A DNA stretch of 64,000 nt, taken from NCBI RefSeq assembly GCF_004168585.1, contig NZ_PGVH01000043.1, positions 299,431-363,430 of the forward strand, in the 5' to 3' direction. The translations under genes were made by a program, and so were the position numbers. Positions 30,036-37,509 of this stretch are shown here, piece by piece; position 1 is the stretch's first letter; each line of letters opens with the position of its first letter. The notes under the pieces were generated by a model. That model was not told the DNA's origin. It saw only the letters and a list, made by a program, of their open reading frames with translations, and searched no databases. Source of the stretch: Shewanella sp. OPT22 (GTDB taxonomy: Bacteria > Pseudomonadota > Gammaproteobacteria > Enterobacterales > Shewanellaceae).

Positions 30036-31922
30036 ATGAAAAAAAATAAAACAAATAACATTTTCAAATATGGATTATTAGCTACTCTTGTATCAGCAAC
30101 ACTTGGGATCACAGCATGTAATGATGAAGCTTCTTCATCTGTGCAGCCTGAAGCTCAATCTAAACCTGTATTTACAACAGGTAAGGAAAACGATGTTAAA
30201 ACCTTGATTGGCCTAAAAGGAAGTCAAGGTGTTCGATTCAATAATGGCTGGTTGCTTGCAAGCGAGAAGTCAGGATTAGTTTCTTGGAATGGTGAGTCCG
30301 ATAATGGCAACACCTTAGCTAAAGGGGAATATAAGTACCTTCAAGCTTCTAGTGATATTGCGATAACCTTTGATACTAGGACAGACCGTGTTCAGCCATT
30401 TTCAGTTGTAAACGGCACACTGACTAAGCTAGCTCTTATGCCTGAGCTTGATTACGAAATAAACTGGGTTTGTTTACAGCCAAGACAGCAAGATGGGTTG
30501 ACTTATGTTTGGCTTGGTGGCGAATCAGGCAACGCACAACAGTGGGTATTAGGCCACAAAGGCAATTGGAATCCCAAGTTTGTTCGTAGTATCTCAGTAC
30601 CTATGGGGACACTTAATTGCTCTTTAGATTCTACGACAGATACACTGTATATTGCGGAACAACAAGCTGGAATTTGGGCAATAGATGCACACCCTCAAGC
30701 CGTTAAAGAAACTGAGCTTGTCGTTGCAAAACCACACAACACGTTAACTTCAGTTTTTGCTGATGATGGCCACGTGTTTTATCAAGATGAGACTGGGCGT
30801 GTCTTTTCTGATGGCAACCAAGTAGCGTTCAATAAAGGTGATGAGGTTGAAGGATTAACCGTTTTTACTGGCAATCAGAAACAATCAGTACTGAGCTTCG
30901 ATGACGAAAATGACCAATACCTTCTCTCAAATTGGACTATAAAACTACAACCAAAAGATAAAGCAGAGAAGATCCGTGAAATTCCAGCATGGGTCGAAAG
31001 TGCAAATTCAGATCGTGCTGGGGATACTATGGATGACCCAGCAATTTGGGTTAATAAAACATCACCTGCAGACAGCTTGATTTTAGGCGCTCATAAGCGC
31101 TGGGGATTGTTAGTATTTGATATGCAAGGCAACCAAGTTCAGTCTATTGGTACCGGACGCATTAATAATATCGATTTAAGACAGAACCTACTCATTAATG
31201 GTGAAACTAAAAGTATTGCGATAGCCAGCTTGCGTGATGGAGATAAACTTGCTGTATATGAAATTACTCAAAAAGGTCATGTTATTCAAACAGCGGTCTT
31301 AGATACACATTTAAATGACATTTATGGCATGTGTTTATATAAAGATGATTCACAACTTTATGCTTTTGCAAATGAAAAATCAGGTAAAACCATACAGTAT
31401 CGTGTGAATTTAGATACACAAACTTCCATCACAAAAGTACGTGAGCTGTCTGCGCCATCTCAAGTCGAAGGCTGTGTAGCCAATGATCAAACAGGTGAAT
31501 TATTCGTTGGTGAAGAAGATCAAGGAGTTTGGAAGTATGATGCCAATGCTCAAGCCTCATCGAAAGGTGAAATGATCATCAAAGTCGGGGGTCCATTAGT
31601 CGACGATGTCGAAGGTTTAGATTTGTATCACGGGCAAGACAAATCTTATCTTGTTGTGTCGAGTCAAGGTAATGATTCCTATATCCTTTATAACTCTGAA
31701 GCTCCATATCAGTTTGTAACTCAATTTAGAATTGGGACTAATTTTGATAAAGGAATTGATGGTAGCTCAGAAACCGATGGTTTAGCCGTTACTTCAATGC
31801 CTGTTGGTGATGGCCCATGGTCTCAAGGTATGCTCGTGGTTCAAGATGGAAGAAATCGCATGCCAGACGCTAATCAAGATTTTAAGTGGATCCCTTGGAG
31901 CAGTATCTTTAATAACAATTAA
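30036..31922 (+). CDS. Beta-propeller phytase lipoprotein (3-phytase)
   Basis: This lipoprotein of about 628 residues has a type II signal ending in the lipobox ITAC (Cys about residue 28). The C-terminal propeller (about 315-628) carries hallmark phytase segments: DDPAIWVNKTSPADSLILGAHKRWGL, GRINNIDLR, and EGCVANDQTGELFVGEEDQGVWKY with calcium/phosphate ligands. The N-terminal 280 residues look like a second, incomplete propeller, as in dual-domain phytases of Shewanella and Bacillus. The enzyme would release phosphate from phytate outside the inner membrane. It follows a TonB receptor by 10 bp, forming an apparent phytate-use operon, and ends in a terminator. A GTG at 30033 is an alternative start. 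Confidence 0.92.
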   Translation: MKKNKTNNIFKYGLLATLVSATLGITACNDEASSSVQPEAQSKPVFTTGKENDVKTLIGLKGSQGVRFNNGWLLASEKSGLVSWNGESDNGNTLAKGEYKYLQASSDIAITFDTRTDRVQPFSVVNGTLTKLALMPELDYEINWVCLQPRQQDGLTYVWLGGESGNAQQWVLGHKGNWNPKFVRSISVPMGTLNCSLDSTTDTLYIAEQQAGIWAIDAHPQAVKETELVVAKPHNTLTSVFADDGHVFYQDETGRVFSDGNQVAFNKGDEVEGLTVFTGNQKQSVLSFDDENDQYLLSNWTIKLQPKDKAEKIREIPAWVESANSDRAGDTMDDPAIWVNKTSPADSLILGAHKRWGLLVFDMQGNQVQSIGTGRINNIDLRQNLLINGETKSIAIASLRDGDKLAVYEITQKGHVIQTAVLDTHLNDIYGMCLYKDDSQLYAFANEKSGKTIQYRVNLDTQTSITKVRELSAPSQVEGCVANDQTGELFVGEEDQGVWKYDANAQASSKGEMIIKVGGPLVDDVEGLDLYHGQDKSYLVVSSQGNDSYILYNSEAPYQFVTQFRIGTNFDKGIDGSSETDGLAVTSMPVGDGPWSQGMLVVQDGRNRMPDANQDFKWIPWSSIFNNN

Positions 31923-31938
31923 AAACCATAAAATATCT

Positions 31939-31968
31939 CATCGCCCTATCTACTAGGGCGATGACTTT
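31939..31968 (+). terminator. Terminator after the phytase gene
   Basis: A 9-bp perfect hairpin (arms 31939-31947 and 31955-31963, 7-nt loop) is followed by ACTTTTAATT, 17 bp after the phytase stop. It lies between convergent genes and may serve both. Confidence 0.75.
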
Positions 31969-31971
31969 TAA

Positions 31972-32454
31972 TTACTTTTTACTTCCACATTTGCCTTCGC
32001 CACATTTTCCTTCATGAGCTTTGCGCTTTTCGCCGCACCGACCTTCACCGCACTTCCCTTCTTGAGACATTTTTCCACCACACTTTCCTTCATGGGCTTT
32101 TTTGCCTCCACACTTTCCTTCTTTACTTCCTTTTTGATCAGCACCGCACTTGCCTTCGCCACATTTCCCTTGATTTGCTTTACGCTTCGCACCGCAACGT
32201 CCTTCTCCGCACTTGCCTTCTTGAGACATTTTGCCGCCGCACTTGCCATCATGTGCTTTTTTCCCACCGCACTTCCCTTGGCCACATTTACCATCTTTGG
32301 TTTTATCTGAACCACCAGAGGATTGATTATCTGCAATTTGATAACCTTGATGAAGTTGATTAAAACTAAATTGACTTGAATTTGCTAATGCGACTGGAGC
32401 TAAAATAACGGTGCCAATAGCAACAGCTATGGCTTTCTTGTTTAATTTACTCAT
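31972..32454 (-). CDS. EGKCG-repeat secreted peptide, HvfA-like RiPP metallophore precursor
   Basis: This 160-residue protein has a Sec signal peptide (about 1-24, ending VALA). A short linker is followed by a Lys/Gly/Cys-rich region (52-160) with 13 cysteines, each in an (E/D/Q)G(K/R)CG pentapeptide. This matches the HvfA family, whose EGKCG cysteines are converted to copper-binding oxazolone/thioamide groups by an MNIO enzyme (HvfB, DUF692) with HvfC (established for Haemophilus). Here no hvfB, hvfC or DoxX gene is adjacent, so it appears to be an orphan precursor. GAGG lies 6 nt before the ATG. It is transcribed from just downstream of the tRNA operon. The assignment rests on the repeat motif and signal peptide. 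Confidence 0.8.
   Translation of the reverse strand: MSKLNKKAIAVAIGTVILAPVALANSSQFSFNQLHQGYQIADNQSSGGSDKTKDGKCGQGKCGGKKAHDGKCGGKMSQEGKCGEGRCGAKRKANQGKCGEGKCGADQKGSKEGKCGGKKAHEGKCGGKMSQEGKCGEGRCGEKRKAHEGKCGEGKCGSKK
31984..32109 (-). repeat. Second copy of a 126-bp tandem coding repeat
   Basis: Codons 116-157 of the EGKCG gene repeat codons 63-104 almost exactly (same order of KKAH, KMSQ, GRCG and KRKA modules; differences at four positions or so). The two copies are separated by 33 bp. The duplication is in phase and doubles the number of Cys motifs. Confidence 0.85.
32143..32268 (-). repeat. First copy of a 126-bp tandem coding repeat
   Basis: Codons 63-104 of the EGKCG gene form the first 42-residue unit. 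The unit contains five Cys pentapeptides (DGKCG, EGKCG, EGRCG, QGKCG, EGKCG), with basic KKAH and KRKA spacers between most of them. Confidence 0.85.
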
Positions 32455-32568
32455 TAAGACCTCTTACCGGAAGAACCGAACAGACCAAGGTGTTGAATAG
32501 TTAAATTAAAACAGTATACGAAAAAAGTCGCATTTAAATTGTTATATAGAAGAATGTTTAGAAATAAA

Positions 32569-32654
32569 TGGTACCCGAGGCCAGACTTGAACTGGCACGC
32601 CTATTAAGCGAGGGATTTTAAATCCCTTGTGTCTACCGATTCCACCACTCGGGC
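32569..32654 (-). tRNA. leuZ: tRNA-Leu (TAA)
   Basis: The minus strand encodes an 86-nt class II tRNA with an encoded CCA end. The acceptor is GCCCGAG/CTCGGGT, the D-loop is GGTGGAATCGGTAGACAC, the anticodon arm is AGGGATTTAAAATCCCT with TAA, there is a variable arm, and the T-loop is GTTCAAG. It is the last member of a Gly-Cys-Leu tRNA operon. Confidence 0.96.
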
Positions 32655-32700
32655 AATTTGAGTGAAAATAAAAGCAATACATCACTTCTATTTTAAAATG

Positions 32701-32774
32701 TGGAGGCGCGACCCGGAGTTGAACCGAGATAGACGGATTTGCAATCCGCAGCATAGCCATTCTGCCATCGCGCC
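32701..32774 (-). tRNA. cysT: tRNA-Cys (GCA)
   Basis: This is a 74-nt minus-strand tRNA with an encoded CCA end, acceptor GGCGCGA/TCGCGCC, anticodon stem CGGATTGCAAATCCG with GCA, and T-loop GTTCAAC. It is the middle gene of the Gly-Cys-Leu operon, the same order as glyW-cysT-leuZ in E. coli. Confidence 0.96.
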
Positions 32775-32783
32775 CTAGAAGAT

Positions 32784-32859
32784 TGGAGCGACATATCGGG
32801 TTCGAACCGATGACCTATACCTTGGCAAGGTATCGCTCTACCAACTGAGCTAATGTCGC
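32784..32859 (-). tRNA. glyW: tRNA-Gly (GCC)
   Basis: This is a 76-nt minus-strand tRNA with an encoded CCA end, acceptor GCGACAT/ATGTCGC, D-loop AGCTCAGTTGGTAGAGC, anticodon stem ATACCTTGCCAAGGTAT with GCC, and T-loop GGTTCGAACC. It is the first gene of the tRNA operon, about 50 bp from its promoter. Confidence 0.96.
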
Positions 32860-32916
32860 ATATAAACTTCATATGTAACCAATGGAAGATTGACTTCTCG
32901 TTGACTACGGGAACGC

Positions 32917-32944
32917 ATTTTACGGATTTAGCAAAAGGAGTCAA
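32917..32944 (-). promoter_or_regulatory. Sigma-70 promoter of the tRNA operon
   Basis: On the minus strand a -35 TTGACT (32944-32939), a 16-bp spacer and a -10 TAAAAT (32922-32917) are followed by a GC-rich discriminator (GCGTTCCCG). Such discriminators mark stable-RNA promoters under stringent (ppGpp) control. It is directly upstream of tRNA-Gly. Confidence 0.8.
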
Positions 32945-33121
32945 TGACTGGATATAAGATTTATTTCTAAGTGAACAATTAGTAGGCTTTCCGTATTTAA
33001 AGTATACGCATGCAGTACAAACCTTAATGGTCTCTTTCTGAGATCGATAATTAATGAATATTTATAAATATTACTTTTATATTATTAAGTACTAAATAAC
33101 TGATTCATTGAGGTGTACTAA

Positions 33122-33991
33122 ATGATAACAAGTTCAATACCTATTAATAGTGCTCAATATGTCGCTAAATATTCTGACATTCAAGTTAAATTTACTGAGT
33201 TAAGCGATAACCAATACAAAATTTCAGATGTCGAAAAGCAACATGCTTCGGATGAAACAGACGGTGCAATTGATTTAATTACTTCATTCTTTCTTAAAAA
33301 AAATCAGGTGGTTGAGCTGAAAGAAGGTGAGTATCAAACATTTACTGGCATTAATGGTGAACTGGGCAAGTATAAATTAGAGCCGGTAGATCCTAATCTA
33401 AGCACTGGTTGGTATAAGTTAACTGATATGGAAATGAAGGATTTAGCAGCTGAAAATGCAGTAACTGTTAATCATATCGCAGAATTTGAAAAACAAGGAG
33501 GAGATAAAGAGGATCTACTGATAGTTGAGGCGCCTGAGAATAGTAAACCAATTATTGAACCAACGAGTCCAACAAGTGAAACCTTTCCTGGCTGGCCTAC
33601 CCCCCACAATCAAGGACTATCTCCTGCAGAATTTTCTTGTACAACCTATTTTAGATCGAGCCTTAATGATTGGTCTGCTAATTCGAGAACGGAATTAAAG
33701 AGAGTCAGCGATAATGACGATGATATTGGTAAATATTCAATAAAGTTAAATTTAGAAGCCGGTCAAGAAATCCAATTTAAAATAGGCGATGAATCTTGGA
33801 GTAGATACAGCTTGGGTACCAAAGATGGGAAAGTACTAAAAGCAGGCAGCGAAGAAATGCTTGAGGAAACAGGCCATAGCGAAGATATGAGATTAGTGGC
33901 AGAAAAAGCCGGTGAATATGAAATAATTGTTACCAACTATGCAGATATGGAAAAAAGATTGGCTAAAGTTGAGGTCAAAAGTCCTAAATAA
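33122..33991 (+). CDS. Hypothetical protein with C-terminal carbohydrate-binding-like fold
   Basis: This is a 289-residue acidic protein without a signal peptide or membrane segment. The N-terminal half (1-135) is of unknown type. A Pro/Ser/Thr/Glu-rich linker (about 138-172) leads to a C-terminal beta-sandwich-like region (about 175-289) with YFRSSLNDWSAN, LEAGQEIQFKIGDESWSRYSLG and an ending EYEIIVTNYADMEKRLAKVEV. This pattern resembles starch-binding or SusE/pullulanase-type domains. A GAGG ribosome binding site lies about 8 nt before the ATG. It stands alone between the tRNA operon and the AsmA-like gene. No function is known, and the carbohydrate link is a weak inference. Confidence 0.6.
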   Translation: MITSSIPINSAQYVAKYSDIQVKFTELSDNQYKISDVEKQHASDETDGAIDLITSFFLKKNQVVELKEGEYQTFTGINGELGKYKLEPVDPNLSTGWYKLTDMEMKDLAAENAVTVNHIAEFEKQGGDKEDLLIVEAPENSKPIIEPTSPTSETFPGWPTPHNQGLSPAEFSCTTYFRSSLNDWSANSRTELKRVSDNDDDIGKYSIKLNLEAGQEIQFKIGDESWSRYSLGTKDGKVLKAGSEEMLEETGHSEDMRLVAEKAGEYEIIVTNYADMEKRLAKVEVKSPK

Positions 33992-33998
33992 CGTAATT

Positions 33999-34035
33999 GG
34001 CTCTCCACCTATTTCATTGTTATAGGTAGAGAGCC
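33999..34035. terminator. Inverted repeat between convergent genes
   Basis: Arms of 14 bp with one mismatch (33999-34012 and 34022-34035, GGCTCTCCACCTAT type) enclose a 9-nt loop, lying between the stop codons of two convergent genes. A T-run is missing on both sides, so it may act as a weak bidirectional terminator or an mRNA end-protecting hairpin. Confidence 0.5.
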
Positions 34036-34049
34036 AGATGAATACAGAT

Positions 34050-35903
34050 TTAAAAACCAAACTTTTTAAAAAGCTTGTCTTTTATCTTATTTTTCAATTT
34101 CTCTTTTTCTTGATCGATTTTTTCATCAAGCAATGCTTTTGTATCAATTGAAAATTTAGGGTTTGTCATTTCACCAGAGATACGTAATGGTATCTTAATA
34201 CCACTTAAATCGTCTTTCTTCGACTTTTGACCTTTTAGTGAAGCCACAATTTCTGTTTGCAGTAAGTAGTCAATTGATTTTTTGACTAGGTTTACATCAC
34301 CCTCACCTTTCAATCTTAATAACGGCGAGGCCATCTCAGTCTCATTAAGTTTGACAACGCCTTTAACTATTTTGAATTTAGTTCCTAGCCGAGTAAAATC
34401 TGTTTTCTTCTGTTTGACTTCTTCAGTTGCCTCGCCTTTAAATTTTGCTTTTGCATTTCGAATCATGAGTGGGATATTTACCCCATAAATTGCACCGTCT
34501 GTAAATTCAGCGTTCCCTTGTGCTACAAGATTCTCGAGAACCTTATCAGGATTCAAACTGGTTCCATGACCTGATAAGTTGAATAACGTAGTCCCAGCAA
34601 GAATTTCAGAGTTAATTGCATCTTTTAAAAGCGGTTGAACTCGAACGCCCGATAACGTTGTCCTGAATTTATAATTTGGCTTACCATTTTTAGCCAATAA
34701 ACTGGCTGAAGAAGCTAACTTGCCTTTATATAAATGACCGGAGAAATCCTTAACGTTTAATACCCCCCCCTTTAAACTGCTTTCAAGATTCCAATCATTG
34801 GTTTTGATCTTTTTAAATTGAATCGCTTTAACTTTTAGTGAGATATCCGCATTTACTGTGTTTAATGCACCTAAATCTGGTTCTGTGCCAGGTAGTTTAT
34901 TAGTATCTGAAGGAGTTGCTGCTAAAGGCTGTTTAGTTGTTTCTTTAGCTTCTTTTTCCTTCGGAAGGTAAGGCGTTATATTGACATCACCAACGTTCAA
35001 TGAAGCATTAATATAAGGGACTTTCTTACCGAAACTAACTTGTGCCTTGCCAGAAGACTTTATCGCATCGATATCAAAGGAATCTAGCTTCAAGGTCGCT
35101 GTTTTGGCCTTTGTATCGACTTGTGCATCGAGCTGAACTCGATTTTCAATTTTGCCGTTAGGAATCGCAGTACCATTGATGTTAGTTTCGACTTCAAGTG
35201 ATTTAAGAGCAAAAGTCGAAAGTGACTTATTAATATTGATCACCCCAGAGCCTGACGATGTTATTTGATTTTTGTTGATGTCAGCTTGGATTTCAAAGGC
35301 TAACTTTGAGTCTTTGTCTAAATCGAAGTCATCTAAACTCAATTTTTTGATATTAAATTGATTAGCGACTTTCGTGTTGTCATCTCGCATATTTACAGTG
35401 ACATCAGTAATGGAGATGCCATTGATGTGTAAAGCGTTGAGCATTTGACCTGGAGCTTCATCCGTAGCTTTGTCATCAACTTTGTTCTTATTGACAGCCG
35501 ACTTTTCCGAAGCACTACCGCCTAAACCATCTAAACTCGACTTACCATCTTTTTTAGTAATTAAGTTAAATATTATTCCGTCAAAATTTAAACGACTTAT
35601 TTCCACTTGTTTAGAAAGCAATGGAAGAAATTTCACCTCTGCCACCGCTTTATTAACGGATAACATTTGCTGCTTAAACCCCTTAGGTGCAGACAAGCTT
35701 AGTTTTTCTATCTCTATCCCTAAACTCGGATAAACCGTCCATTTTAAGTCTTTTTCAATCTTTAACTCTCTACCTGTTTGTTCTTTAACTAAAGAAACCA
35801 GTTCAGGCTTGTAGTCATTGAGATCAAATAAAAAAGTTAGATATAGGGCTAAGCAAACTATAAGAGCTAAAAGGGTTACTAAACCCCACTTAATGACTTT
35901 CAT
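34050..35903 (-). CDS. AsmA family protein
   Basis: This protein of about 617 residues has an N-terminal transmembrane anchor (about 5-27) and a long periplasmic region rich in beta strands. The N-terminal DLNDYKPELVSLVKEQTGRELKIEKDLKWTVYPSLGIEI segment is the AsmA signature, and the C-terminal AsmA_2-like part (about 400-600) includes GKLASSASLLAKNGKP and PLRISGEMTNPKFSID. Such proteins are now seen as inner-membrane-anchored bridges for phospholipid transport to the outer membrane. The ATG at 35903 with GGAG 8 nt upstream is preferred over GTG at 35906. The gene stands alone. Confidence 0.9.
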   Translation of the reverse strand: MKVIKWGLVTLLALIVCLALYLTFLFDLNDYKPELVSLVKEQTGRELKIEKDLKWTVYPSLGIEIEKLSLSAPKGFKQQMLSVNKAVAEVKFLPLLSKQVEISRLNFDGIIFNLITKKDGKSSLDGLGGSASEKSAVNKNKVDDKATDEAPGQMLNALHINGISITDVTVNMRDDNTKVANQFNIKKLSLDDFDLDKDSKLAFEIQADINKNQITSSGSGVININKSLSTFALKSLEVETNINGTAIPNGKIENRVQLDAQVDTKAKTATLKLDSFDIDAIKSSGKAQVSFGKKVPYINASLNVGDVNITPYLPKEKEAKETTKQPLAATPSDTNKLPGTEPDLGALNTVNADISLKVKAIQFKKIKTNDWNLESSLKGGVLNVKDFSGHLYKGKLASSASLLAKNGKPNYKFRTTLSGVRVQPLLKDAINSEILAGTTLFNLSGHGTSLNPDKVLENLVAQGNAEFTDGAIYGVNIPLMIRNAKAKFKGEATEEVKQKKTDFTRLGTKFKIVKGVVKLNETEMASPLLRLKGEGDVNLVKKSIDYLLQTEIVASLKGQKSKKDDLSGIKIPLRISGEMTNPKFSIDTKALLDEKIDQEKEKLKNKIKDKLFKKFGF

Positions 35904-35906
35904 CAC

Positions 35907-36410
35907 GCAATCTCCAGAACGAAAAATAAGTTATTTGCATCCATGCTCGTGTTGTCAATAAGTCCAGAGAAATTCAATCTCTTGAACACCACAATGCAAG
36001 AAGGGTTTATTCTACAACTGATTCGTTCACATTCTCAAATAACAATTTAGATTTAGTGTATGCTTTATTTAATTGTTTACTGAATCTAATGTGGAGTAAA
36101 CCTTCAAAAGGATAAAGCCTAACTTAACTCAACCTAGTAGCGGCATTGTTGCAACTATGGTTTATTGTTGTTAAATAGAGAGTAACGATAACGATTTACA
36201 ATGCGTAACTCTAGCAATGAATCACATTTTATTGGTTTTATTCACTAAAAAAACATGTAAATACTGCAAATGAATATTGTTAATTTGGCGATTACCCGTA
36301 TAATTCTCGCTCAATTGTTGAAGGTTTGTTCGACTGAATAAACAACCAATAACAATGATATTTATTCAACAATTTCGGATATTTCCCTGACTTCAACGAC
36401 AGACATCAAG
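35907..36410. other. Intergenic region without a recognisable gene
   Basis: About 500 bp of AT-rich DNA lie between the divergent AsmA-like and small coiled-coil genes. Both promoters must lie here. I saw no open frame with coding character, no RNA gene and no clear operator. Confidence 0.5.
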
Positions 36411-36722
36411 ATGACAAACAATTTGGATTTAGAAAAAGCGTTATCAGCATTAGACGATTATGGTTTTGAACAAAAGCAATCAGCTAGCCTCGAAGCCGCT
36501 CGCAATAAAAGTCAAATGCAAAAGTATTTGAAAACGCTCAACTATAGTTTGAAACGGTTAGAGGTATTGCAAGAAGCCGTTACTGAACTCGTTACGAAAG
36601 AAAAAGAGCAACAAAAGAAAAAAGAGTTAATTCAGACCTATAAAACAAAAGTTTTTAACTTATCGAGAGACTATAATCTTAGCTACGATGAAGTTTTAGA
36701 AATTATGGCTAATCAAGCTTAG
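36411..36722 (+). CDS. Small coiled-coil protein
   Basis: This 103-residue, highly charged protein is almost entirely helical, with a coiled coil at about 25-80 (QKYLKTLNYSLKRLEVLQEAVTELVTKEKEQQKKK) and a C-terminal segment NLSRDYNLSYDEVLEIMANQA. The layout recalls the dimerisation regions and C-terminal helix of H-NS/MvaT-type nucleoid proteins, but no AT-hook-like DNA-binding motif is visible, so this is not assigned. The 3' end overlaps the convergent DTW gene by 14 bp. No signal peptide is present. Confidence 0.65.
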   Translation: MTNNLDLEKALSALDDYGFEQKQSASLEAARNKSQMQKYLKTLNYSLKRLEVLQEAVTELVTKEKEQQKKKELIQTYKTKVFNLSRDYNLSYDEVLEIMANQA

Positions 36723-37509
36723 CCATAATTGCTTTCTCATGAGCCATTTCAAATTGCTCTATATACTCAGAAAATGGCGTTAATATGGATATCGGACGTT
36801 TATTCCGACCAAGTAACGCTGATTCTTTAAAAACATTAGACCATTGCTTTAATGCTTCAGCGTTTGGCTTCTCACCAAAACATTCTAAAGCCATCGCTGC
36901 AACTTCTGCTGTTCCGAGCTGAAAATCCCTTTGCCCTTTTCTGATAACATATTCAGAAACAAATTCAGGGCTAAATGACAACATTGGAATGCCCCTCAGA
37001 TATTCAGATTTTCTGTACATTTTAATCGCTTCTCGCCACGTTCCATCGAGTAGAATAAAGAGCGTTTTTTTACCCGAAAATTCAAGTGAGCTACTTTCAG
37101 AATAAACGATTTCAGTTTCTGCGTATTCATCAGGAAAAATTAAAACTGGTTGATACTCAGGATCTTGAATTAAATCTAAAAGCTTTTGCTCAACTTCAAC
37201 TCTAGACCACAAGAAGGCAAAGGTTTCGGGGATCAAATCAGCAATCAACCTGCCCGTGTTAGATGGCTTTAAGACCTCATCGTCGTACATCAATAATAAG
37301 AATGATGCATTCGAAGCTAACTGTCTTCTATGATCACAAATACACCACTTAATGTTCTGTAAACAAAGTTTACAGCGACTGACATTTTTTCCTCTTGCAT
37401 TAAACGTTTTAGTAGAAAGAGATTTACGATGGGTATATAAATCGTGGATACGGTGTTTTATTGGTTTCATAGGTATGGCGGGCACCAATTGGCGCCCTGA
37501 TTTGATCAT
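36709..37509 (-). CDS. DTW domain-containing protein (tRNA-uridine aminocarboxypropyltransferase family)
   Basis: This 266-residue protein belongs to the DTW family, to which the acp3U-forming enzymes TapT/TuaA of E. coli belong. It has the Cys cluster CKLCLQNIKWCIC (C46, C49, C56, C58), the SNTGRL segment near 83-88 and the name-giving site here as LLDGTWREA (D155, T157, W158). The likely role is acp3U modification of tRNA using SAM. The start overlaps the pssA stop as ATGA, so the genes are coupled. An internal ATG at codon 14 is an alternative start. Confidence 0.85.
   Translation of the reverse strand: MIKSGRQLVPAIPMKPIKHRIHDLYTHRKSLSTKTFNARGKNVSRCKLCLQNIKWCICDHRRQLASNASFLLLMYDDEVLKPSNTGRLIADLIPETFAFLWSRVEVEQKLLDLIQDPEYQPVLIFPDEYAETEIVYSESSSLEFSGKKTLFILLDGTWREAIKMYRKSEYLRGIPMLSFSPEFVSEYVIRKGQRDFQLGTAEVAAMALECFGEKPNAEALKQWSNVFKESALLGRNKRPISILTPFSEYIEQFEMAHEKAIMAKLD

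Noticed and set aside
31984-32268. Direct repeats that might be taken for a CRISPR array or minisatellite
   Set aside because: The repeat lies wholly in one reading frame and encodes Cys-motif modules; no regular spacer pattern and no cas genes are present.
32014-32310. Open frame antisense to the EGKCG gene
   Set aside because: It is a by-product of the low-complexity Lys/Gly/Cys codons on the other strand; its Phe/Ala/Leu-rich content is the mirror of the repeat and no ribosome binding site is seen.
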